This document shows, in pieces, positions 53,976-62,501 of a stretch of 64,000 nt of DNA (position 1 is its first letter; each line of letters opens with the position of its first letter). Made by a program: the position numbers and the translations under genes. Location of the stretch: positions 37,790,501 through 37,854,500 of the forward strand of contig CM077593.1 of NCBI GenBank assembly GCA_039654915.1. Direction: 5' to 3'. Source of the DNA: Aquilaria yunnanensis. Taxonomy: Eukaryota; Streptophyta; Magnoliopsida; Malvales; Thymelaeaceae. A model generated the notes under the pieces. That model saw only the letters and a list, made by a program, of their open reading frames with translations. It was not told the origin of the DNA and searched no databases.

Positions 53976-56813
53976 ATGGAGGGCCAGGAGGATAGGAGGA
54001 TGAAAGTGAGACACAATGAGGAGCCAACCATGAGAGAATTTCAAGAAACTCTCAATAGACTTGTGGGGAGGATTGAGGACATTGATTTGAGGTTGCCAAG
54101 GAGAGGTCCAAGGAGAAAAGAACCCGAGGAGGAAGAAAGAGTTTGGTGTGACCATGGGTTTCCAATGAGGTGTGAGCCAAGAGAGGATAACAACCTAAAT
54201 TCTATCAAGCCTACCATTCCATCCTTCCAAGGGAGGAGTGATCCCGATGCATATTGGGAGTGGGAACAAAAGATTGAGATGGTGTTTGATTGCCATCATT
54301 ACTCCGAGAAAGAGAAGGTTAAATTGGCTACCATAAAGTTCACTAATTATGCTCTTGTATGGTGGAATCAGGATGTTACTTCTAGGAGAAGGAATGAGGA
54401 GGAGCCCATACATACATGGAGAGCCCTTAAAGCCTTAATGAGGAGGAGATTTGTGCCTAGCTCCTACTATAGAGATCAACGCTTAAAGCTTCAAAAGCTA
54501 GTGCAAGGTCAAAGGAGTGTGGAGGACTACCATAAAGACTTGGAGAGGACCTTGACCCGAGCCAACATCATGGAGGATGAGGAGACCACCATTGCTAGAT
54601 TCATTAATGGTCTCAATCTTGAGATTGCAAACGAAGTGGAGATGGTGCCATATGTCAACATGGAGGATTTGCTTCATCATGCCATTAAGGCCGAGAGGAG
54701 CATCAAGAGAGCAAAGGCATCCAAGATGTGTCAAGGAGGAATTTCCACATGGAGAGGAGCATGGAGTAAGGATGTGAGAGAAGTGCCCAAGCCAAACATG
54801 GAGGCCACAAAAGGAGACTTGTCTCAATCTCAACAAGAGAAGTCAATCATGCTTGCACCAGTTTCACGACAACAAGTGTTGGAGGATCAAAGAAAAATTC
54901 AAAGTGAGCTTGAGAGAAAAGAGAAAGAGGGGAAAGTTGAGGGCAAGAGTGATGAGGGGAAAGTTGAGAGAACAACCGAGAGATTAAGTGAGAAGAGTGA
55001 ACATGAGGGGAAGAAGAGTGGAGAGTTCCCGAGAGAAGAAATTGAGTGTGAAGTTGAGAGAAGAAAAGAGTGTAATGAACCCAAGCCGAGTGAAGAGAGA
55101 AAGACCTACAGAGAAGCCATACTTTCATCTAACGTAATGAAGTCTTGTTCTAGTGTTGTGTTGTCTTCTTTTCAGGACTTAAGTGGAGATAAGCTACGAG
55201 AATCAAGTGAGTTGCTGCCCATCCAAGAAGTTGGTGTTCCTAATATTCCAAGCCATGTCCCATGCATTAAAACAAAAAAGGAGGTTGAGAAGGAACAAGT
55301 TAAGGTAAGCCTAAGTGATTTCATATGCAAAAATTTGCCTAACATTGTTTCTTATCCTATGTTTCAAGGGGATGAAATTAATGCAACTCCAACCGAAGCC
55401 ATTAAGTGCAAAGGTGGAAATTTTTTGGTTCCTACATCAAAGGAAGATACTTGGAGACTAAGTCCAACCACTGTAATGTATTTCTTCCTAACACCTAGAT
55501 TTGATGTAGTTTTGCATGAAAATCTCAAACAATGTGTGTTTTCTTGCAATGTTATTTTGACAAATGGTTTTCATGAAACTAGATTAAGAGAAGGAAGTAA
55601 GCCTGAAACTTTGACAAAATATGATTTAAAAGCTTCTAATTCTTTGGTTTTGTCAAATCATCTTTGGAATTGCTTGAGTTTCTCTAGAGGAAAATCTGTT
55701 TTGTTGTCTTTTGTTTTTGAATTTGTTTACTTTGCATCCATGTCACATTGTTTTGTTTTGCCTCAAGTTAAACCTGCTTCTTTGGAATTTTTCATGCATA
55801 AATTGGTTGTTACACATGCATTACATACTTCTTTGATTCACATTTATATTCAGCCCATTTTTGTGTGTCAATCTTTATTTTCCAGCAAGCATTTTTTTAT
55901 CTTGACGCATGCATTACACAAACTTTTCAGCATTGATCTTTTTGCTTTATGTCCAAACCTAAAAGTTTTTATTTTGAGTGAAAATTCTGGTTTTAAATTC
56001 AGCCTTTTAAGGAGGTATGTTGGGTCCTTTGTTTTGTGTCGCATTTCACTCACAAATTTCATGCATTGTTGTGCATATACATGCAAAAATAAGTTTGCTA
56101 CTGAATTGGTTTCACTTAATCCTATCTATTCCAATCTTGTTTCATTTAAAATGCTTAGGATTTTTGTGGAATTTGTGCATCCTTGTTTTGTTATTAGTTT
56201 AGGCCACATTGTGTTCAATTCTTGTTTATTTGAATGGCCTATGCAAACTATTGTCTTGACATGCATAACTTGTGTTTCTTATAACCATAACACTTGTGTG
56301 AGTTTAGGTACATTTGTTTTGAGTGCATACAGTATCCCTAAGCTAAATTATTCCTACATTTTTTCTAGTTGTGAGAATAATGTTTTTGAGATGGTAAAGG
56401 CAATGAAAGTGATGCCTAGAGTTAAGATGAAAATTGTGCAAACATTCAGATTTTTTGTGCTAATTGTTTCAAACTTTGTCTTTGATCCTGGAGGTGTCAT
56501 TGCATTTGGATATTGGTTCAGGTTTTTCACAAGATCAAAGCTCCATACACAAGCATCTAATGCTATTGGTGCTTATGTTAAAGGTAAGTGCTTATGTGTT
56601 GATCATTTCATTGTTATTGATTCAATTCCCTTTTCTAATGTAGGTTTTGATTCGAGGACGAATCCTTCTAAGAAGGGGGGAGCTGATATGATCAAAGAAG
56701 GCACAACCAGTGATGATAAGGACCCATTGAAGATAACTAGTGGACCATTGACAAGGGAGAAGGCTAAGGAGCTCACTAGCGCACTTCAAGCTCGGATGTT
56801 GACAGATTGGTGA
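53976..56813 (+). CDS. NA-1 protein: Gag, unknown region and pol-like tail (945 residues)
   Basis: I take ATG 53976 (MEGQEDRR) as start, since the frame upstream has no ATG. Residues about 75-245 are a plant chromovirus-type Gag (DPDAYWEWEQKIEMVFDCH, RRRFVPSSYYRD, QGQRSVEDYHKDLE). Residues 250-400 are a charged Glu/Lys/Arg linker. No CCHC knuckle follows. From about 400 to 890 there is a Phe/Leu/Cys/Ser/His-rich stretch with a repeated THALH motif that I cannot assign. The end, DSRTNPSKKGG then PLKITSGPLTREKAKELTSALQ, resembles the C-terminal tails of chromovirus polyproteins and runs 130 nt into the 3' LTR. No other forward frame over this region exceeds about 61 codons, so the openness is unusual. 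Function of the middle region is unknown. Confidence 0.8.
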   Translation: MEGQEDRRMKVRHNEEPTMREFQETLNRLVGRIEDIDLRLPRRGPRRKEPEEEERVWCDHGFPMRCEPREDNNLNSIKPTIPSFQGRSDPDAYWEWEQKIEMVFDCHHYSEKEKVKLATIKFTNYALVWWNQDVTSRRRNEEEPIHTWRALKALMRRRFVPSSYYRDQRLKLQKLVQGQRSVEDYHKDLERTLTRANIMEDEETTIARFINGLNLEIANEVEMVPYVNMEDLLHHAIKAERSIKRAKASKMCQGGISTWRGAWSKDVREVPKPNMEATKGDLSQSQQEKSIMLAPVSRQQVLEDQRKIQSELERKEKEGKVEGKSDEGKVERTTERLSEKSEHEGKKSGEFPREEIECEVERRKECNEPKPSEERKTYREAILSSNVMKSCSSVVLSSFQDLSGDKLRESSELLPIQEVGVPNIPSHVPCIKTKKEVEKEQVKVSLSDFICKNLPNIVSYPMFQGDEINATPTEAIKCKGGNFLVPTSKEDTWRLSPTTVMYFFLTPRFDVVLHENLKQCVFSCNVILTNGFHETRLREGSKPETLTKYDLKASNSLVLSNHLWNCLSFSRGKSVLLSFVFEFVYFASMSHCFVLPQVKPASLEFFMHKLVVTHALHTSLIHIYIQPIFVCQSLFSSKHFFILTHALHKLFSIDLFALCPNLKVFILSENSGFKFSLLRRYVGSFVLCRISLTNFMHCCAYTCKNKFATELVSLNPIYSNLVSFKMLRIFVEFVHPCFVISLGHIVFNSCLFEWPMQTIVLTCITCVSYNHNTCVSLGTFVLSAYSIPKLNYSYIFSSCENNVFEMVKAMKVMPRVKMKIVQTFRFFVLIVSNFVFDPGGVIAFGYWFRFFTRSKLHTQASNAIGAYVKGKCLCVDHFIVIDSIPFSNVGFDSRTNPSKKGGADMIKEGTTSDDKDPLKITSGPLTREKAKELTSALQARMLTDW

Positions 56814-57707
56814 TGTTCTGGTAGAAAAATCATATCTTGATCTAAACAGATCTGAATTGAGTAATTCTTGATTCATTGGAAATATAACATCTGGAGCTAC
56901 AAGTCATATGAAGACCATCAAACCCAGTTTGCACGATAAGGAGGTCCAATTTAGCTTCAAAGTCGCGATTTACGAGTTATCGCTGGTTCAGAAGCAGTTG
57001 CAGTATTTTGGGAATATCTTTCGATTCTGAAGTCCATTTTGTGTGATTCAAGTGTGGTTTCGAAGCTAAGAAAGAGATCTACAACTTTTATGCTTTGAAA
57101 ATTGAGAAATCATTGCTGCATCAAGTTCGAATTTCAGCTTGAAGTTGGAGACACAAGCCAGAATCACCCAAGAAGGCTATTTTGGAGTTTTTATGGCCAA
57201 TCTTGTTTTGTGACGTATTTTATTTTATTTTCATATTTATTTACATTATTTAGAATGTTATTTAGGCCATGGAATTGATTCAGGTCATTTAGGATAAAAG
57301 GAATTCGCTGCACACCTTAAACATGTGTTAAAAGTGTGTTAGAGTCCTAGTTTGACTAGGTTTTCTTGAGTCCTTTGTAACTAGGTTTCCTAGGTGACTT
57401 GGGCTGCGAATTTTGCCCAGCTTTTAACCCTAGTTTAGGCCTATATAAAGGCACATATTCTGGATGTAAACATACACAGAAAAATTTCGAAATAATATTG
57501 CTCTTTGGAGAGGTTTTCTCTTTGGTTCTTTGTGGACTGCCTTGGTGCACAAGTATGCTTGTGTTCTTGGAGTTCTATACTTCTCGTTTCTAGTCACAGG
57601 TTGATTAGGGGTGAGGGTCTTCAAACCCAGTCTCTTTGATGTCTTGTGGAGCTTGAAAAACATCTTGGGCGAGTTTCATGGTCTTTATACCATCGGGGTT
57701 CGCATCA
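56684..57707 (+). repeat. 3' LTR of NA-1
   Basis: 1024 bp, no difference from the 5' LTR seen by eye. The NA-1 frame stops at 56811-56813 inside it. Confidence 0.94.
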
Positions 57708-60667
57708 CCTTTGGTAGGTGGCTCCTGCATTTTTGAGCCCAAAGGGCATCCTGACATAGCAGTATGTTCCTCCCTCGGTGATGAAGGAAGTTTTCTCTTC
57801 ATCTTCGGGGTCCATCCTTATTTGATGGTAGCCGCTGAAGGCGTCTAGGAAACTTAGGAGCCCATATTCGGCAGTTGAGTCTACTAGTTGGTCTATTGGC
57901 GGAAGAGGGTATGAGTCTTTCGGGCAAGCATCGTTCAAGTTTCTGAAGTCGATGCACATCCGGAGTTTGTTGCTGCCTTCTTTTGTGGCAATCACCACGT
58001 TGCTTAACCATTCGGGGTATTTGACCTCCCTGATGACTTCAGCGTCTAACAGGCGCTGGATTTCGGTTTTCACAAAGTTGCTCTTATGGGCTGAGATGCT
58101 TCGCTTCTTTTGTCGGACAGGCTTTGCTTCCGGGCTTACTTTGAGGCTATGCTGTATTATGCCAGGGTGCACACCTGGCATGTCTTTCGGCGAGTAGGCT
58201 AGGCAAAGAGATCTCTATTTCCCAGTAGAAAAGATACAAGGTTTTTCTTGTCACCTTCTGGCAAGCTCTTCCCTATTCGGGTAGATTGTCCTGGGACAAG
58301 TTCCACTGTTTCTGTTTCCGCTCTCGGGGGTTCTCCTTCTTTGCCCTTCTCTGGTGCCTTTGCCTCCATTGTTTGTGCGAGGTTATTTGCCAGAGCTTTT
58401 CGTGCTTTCACAAACACCTTCCTTACCTCGGCTTGATCTATGAAGACCTCTGCATCCCCATCCATGGTGGCAAATGTGACAGCCAAGTACTTCACATCAG
58501 GGCGAATGTGCAGGTTTCCCTGTGTCTGCCTTCCAAGGATGGCGTTGTACGAAGAAGGAACATCCATGACGATAAATCTCTCCATTGTGGAGGCGTACAA
58601 CTCAGCTGTTCCGTCGACTAAAGTTCCTTTCATCATCAGGGGGAGATCAATCCATCCGAGGACAGGTAGTTCGGACTGTCCAACCCCGAAGGTGGGTGAG
58701 GTAACAGGCTTGAGCTCGCTGCTGGAGATGTCCAAATTTGGCAATAAATGCGAGAATAGGACGTCAGTATTTGATCCATCGTCAAGCAACACTCTTTTGA
58801 CGTCCCAGTTCCCTATCCTTGCCATGATTAGCAGCGGATCGTCATGGGGGAAGATGACGGTGGATCCATCCTTGCGAGCCAGTTTCTTTGCCAGACTACG
58901 ATATTCCATGACCGCAATTTCTCTGGCCTTCCGCTTTCTTTCCGAGGATGGGAGCCCCGTAGTGATGGTTTGTATCACCCCTGCAGGAGGAGGAGGGCGC
59001 TTTTTCGGGCTTTTGTTCCTCCGTCTGTCAGGGTTGTAGTCCTCGTCTTCGGCCCTTTCTTCCTCATCTTTTCTTCCCTTTGGGGAAGGCATCTACAGAT
59101 ATTTCTGAAGTTGGCCGAGTTTTATCAGCGACTCAATGTACTTTTTCAGTTGGAAGCAGTCTTCGGTGTCATGGCCGTGGTCGCGGTGAAACTGGCAGAA
59201 CTTCTTGATGTTTTTCTTATTATTAGCGGTCATGGCCCTTGGCCGCCGAATCTGCATCCCCTGCCTTTCCAGCGCCATGAGGATGTTTGTCCGTGTAGTG
59301 CTCAGGGGTGTGAAGCTTTGAAGTTTGTTTCCCCGTATCCTCCGAGGTCGGCCTCCCTGTTCAGTTGGATGCCGGGCTTGCTGATTGGACCCTTCGGCGC
59401 GGTTGTGATCGGACTTCGGCCCAGCCATTCTCAGCTCCTCGGCGGTCATGTGCTGTTCGGCCCTTCCGAGGGTGTCCGGGGGGTCCTTTGAGAACTCATA
59501 GAACAGCTGTGAGTCTCGCCGAAGGCCCCGTGCCATGGCGAGGATGCATATTTCGGGCCGGAAGTCCGGGACACTTAGAGCTTCCCTGTTGAATCTTTCG
59601 ACATAGTCTCGGATGGTTTCTCCGTTTCTCTACTCTATGTCGAACATTTGAACAGGCATCTTCGCCGTTGGCCGGCTTCCAATGAATTGTTGCGCGAAGG
59701 CCGTAGACAACTCCAGGAACTCAGTGATGGCTCCTGGGGGCAATGAGTTATACCACGCAGTTGCTGGTCCCGTGAGGGTGACCTCGAAGCATTTACACAT
59801 GGTAGCGTCGTCAGCACCATGCATTATCATGCTGCGTCTGTACTTGGTCAGATGGGCCTGTGGATCAGTGCCTCCATCATAAATCTCCAGTCGAGGTACC
59901 CTGAAGTCGCCTGGCATGGCTGCCTCGGCCACAACCCGGGTGAATGGGGACCTATCTTCGCAGAAGGCTCCCGTCAGGCTGTCCCAGACGGGTTTGCGAG
60001 CTACCTGCTTTTCCACCCTGTCTAGCCATGCTAGTATCCTTTCCATGAGAACTGTGGCGTTACGCTCTTCCTCTGGGAAAGGAGATCGTCGGCGCCTCTT
60101 TGGGGAGCGATTTTGGGGCTGAAGGGACAGGGACCTCGCCTCTAGCGACGAACTCCTTCGCTGTGGGACTTTCGGTCGCTTGGACCCAGTTTGTCCCACA
60201 GGCCATTTCCCGAGGGGTATATTATCCGTACACGACTCTTCACGCGGGTCTCCGCTTCCCGAGCTGCGATGAGTCGACCTCGGGCTTTTCTCTCGAGGGC
60301 ATGCAGGTGAGGGAGGTCTTTGGGCCTGTGCCTGCTTTGACCACCTTCGGTCAATCTGCTGTGTCATTTCAGCCACGATCGAACGCTGAAACTCCCTCAT
60401 AAAGCTCATAGTGATTACTAGAGGGCAGTTTTCCTCAGGCGCAGAAGTCCCTGGGAGTGTTTGCTCAGCAGCCGGTTGTGTCTCAGGTGCGGACGGAGAC
60501 CTCGGGAGTCCCTTGTCCTTAGAACGCCGAGTTTCAATGATGGCGATCTCAGAGCGGGTTCCCACAGACGGCGCCAAATGATGCCCGGGGGCTTCATTGT
60601 TGGTATTCATGGTGACTGATGGAGGGACTCCAGCAGAGGAAGAATGCCTGGTGGCCGGTTTGCCCAA
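57708..60667 (-). pseudogene. Tat-B Gag, protease and first part of RT
   Basis: The frame opens at 60667 inside the 5' LTR, crosses the primer site and enters Gag (PGDFRVPRLEIYDGG, TGPATAWYNSLPPG). Then come the zinc knuckle CQFHRDHGHDTEDC near 59190, protease LLDDGSNTDVLF and RT up to MPFGLKNAGATYQR at 57712. Breaks are TAG at 59630-59632, TAG at 59093-59095, a small deletion near 59467 removing part of EFYRR, and a 5-bp TAGGC duplication near 58195 that shifts the frame at DLFAYSPKD. RT continues at 52044 beyond NA-1. Confidence 0.9.
60557..60576 (-). other. Primer binding site of Tat-B
   Basis: The minus strand reads TGGCGCCGTCTGTGGGAACC, identical to Tat-D although the LTRs are of different subfamilies. 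Confidence 0.75.
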
Positions 60668-61439
60668 GGAAGAGTGCCTGAGATGTTCAGAAAAAGTGGG
60701 TTAGGAGGTCGCCGGGGTGTTTTTCCTGGGAGAAGCCTCCGACGCCCAAGTCAGTGGTGCTGACAGAAGGCAGAGGGAATAGCACTAAGGGGTTTAGTGA
60801 ACTCGCCTGGTCGTGTTTTCTCAGGGTGAGGAGTCAGGATCTTTGCCAGCCGTTTGCCAGGGTGTTTTCCCCTGATATTTATAGAGGTGTCCAGCCCGTT
60901 CAGATTGTGACACGTGTTCAGTCGGATGTTCGCTGAATGTCTGGGCGTAGAGGACAAGTAGCTGGTGGCAAGCTTCCTTGAACCTTGAGCCGAGACGGGC
61001 CATGATGTGATTTTGATGGCGTCGGCGTGTCAGAGCGCCGTTTGAGGCGGCTTGTGACGTCTGTGGGCGACATGTCAGAGGCTTCCTTAAATGCTCCCGC
61101 CGTACTCCCGAGGTCCCTGGGTGAGGTCGTCCTGTAGTACGGACTATGCCACTTCGGGAAACCTGCCCCTAGTTCGGGGGTTCCCAGATCTAGGGAGTTC
61201 CGCATTCGGGAAGATCATGTTTGGCCCGCCCTAGCTAGTGCCACTTTTCCGAAGGGGGTCCGTTTACTATCCTCGGGGGGGCTAATAGTATCCTCAGGTT
61301 TCTTGGCGTGCCGAGCTCGGGCTCTTCGGCTTTTCTCTGAAGTGTGTCATCCCACCTTTTTCCGGGTAACGCCAGATCTCCTGGCCATTCTGGTGGCAGG
61401 GAGTTCGGCCAGGCGGAGGCGATAGTCCTTCGGCTATCA
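60579..61439 (-). repeat. 5' LTR of Tat-B
   Basis: 861 bp, the mate of 15438-16298 with about 46 differences by eye. The right flank CTAAG at 61440-61444 completes the TSD. Confidence 0.93.
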
Positions 61440-61490
61440 CTAAGTTTTCATCATTCTTTCGATACTCATTCAAGGCCCCCTTTGTTGCAT

Positions 61491-62177
61491 CTTTTGGTAT
61501 ACAGCGGGTATTTCCGCACTTGGGGGTCAAATCAAACAGAGGCCCGTTCTCACTCTGAAGATTCTTTGAACAAAATGAAGGAAGTTTGCGCTAGGCACGT
61601 CCTCAAATATGATGAGGTCAAGATTGTGAAGGAGGACGTCATGAATCTTCGGGACGAACTCACGATGAGCAAGCAGGAACTTCTGCTAGATTTCTCAGCG
61701 AAGGTGGTGAACCTCGGCTCAAAGTGTGTCATTCTCTCTTCAGAGAACGAGGCCCTTCGGATGGCGAACGCTCAAGATGGTGAGAACTTGACAAAGGTGC
61801 TTGCTTTGAATGCCGAGCTCGAGGCTAAGGTTGAATCTTTGAAGAAAGGGGCCAAGAGCAAAAGAAAGAAAAAGCTAGAGGCGAGGATTGCCAAGCTACA
61901 AGCCAAACTGGACGCTCTTAGTGCCAAAAAGGACAAGTCTGAGCGAATGGCGAAGGTGGCTTTCCAAGACGGCTTTTGCTTGGCGCACCATCAAGCCCTT
62001 GCTCGGCACCCTGAGCTCGACCTTTCCTACCTGTTCACTCTGGATTTTCCCGAGGGGCCCCAGGAGGTATGGTCTAAGCCAGATTTTCTCAATCTTCCGC
62101 CAGCTAAGCCGGTGCCTCCGACTGAGCCTAATGACGAAGATGATGATGAAACATCAGATGCCTCTGCTCAGCCATAG
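61491..62177 (+). pseudogene. Tat-A antisense gene, exon 4
   Basis: It resumes after Tat-B. The frame runs from about 61491 to the stop at 62175-62177, 228 residues. It aligns with exon 4 of the young copies: LLVYSGYFR, then a coiled coil, then KVAFQDGFCLAHHQALARHPELDLSYL, and a long acidic tail. Exon 4 itself is uninterrupted. The acceptor expected just before 61491 has decayed (TTGCAT instead of TTGCAG). The adjoining 61445-61490 is intron 3 remnant. Retention of this C-terminal block in the most diverged copy suggests it matters to the protein. Confidence 0.8.
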
Positions 62178-62501
62178 GCTTCTTCTTACTTTCTTGTTTT
62201 CCTACTTGCCGTATATCTTTGCCTTTGAATTTTTTAGTGAAGATTCTTTTTCCAATCTCCATTCATTCTTCTGAATAGGATTCTTCAAAAGTAATTCTAA
62301 GCACACACTTTCGGCAAATTTGTCCGTTCTTACTTCTTTGGGAAGAGTAATTTTAGACATTTTCTGACCTCTGCCGAGTTTATACTCCATTCAGGAGTTA
62401 GTTCAGAAAGGAAAACCATTGAGGAACTAATTTTTCAGCTTTTGCGACAATCATTATTGACGACCGCGAAGAAGAGTAACTACAATCTTTCCGAAAAAAG
62501 T
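62178..62501. other. Tat-A spacer between antisense gene and pol
   Basis: AT-rich 324-bp spacer at the place where the other Tat copies have the hairpin array. I see no TCCCGA...GCTCAAG cores here, so the array is absent or decayed beyond recognition. Confidence 0.5.

Larger units (their letters stand above)
52045..57707 (+). mobile_element. NA-1: young non-autonomous chromovirus-like element, gag only
   Basis: 5663 bp with two 1024-bp LTRs (52045-53068, 56684-57707) that look identical, and TSD CCTTT at 52040-52044 and 57708-57712. The primer site is TGGTATCAGAGCC (initiator tRNA-Met type) at 53071 and the polypurine tract is CTAAGAAGGGGGGAGC at 56668-56683. There is no protease, RT, RNase H or integrase, so it must borrow enzymes. 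It resembles the class described as terminal-repeat retrotransposons with a GAG domain (TR-GAG). It inserted in the Tat-B RT gene. Confidence 0.93.
15438..61439 (-). mobile_element. Tat-B: Tat-type element carrying most of the window's nested insertions
   Basis: The two 861-bp LTRs are 45 kb apart and flanked by CTAAG at 15433-15437 and 61440-61444. Removing Tat-D, Solo-1 (with its contents) and NA-1 leaves a 10,880-bp element: 15438-17224, 28477-33639, 51842-52044 and 57713-61439. The LTRs differ at about 46 of 861 sites by eye (5%), older than anything inserted in it. Its antisense gene and Gag-Pol both contain several stops. It entered intron 3 of the Tat-A antisense gene. Confidence 0.95.
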
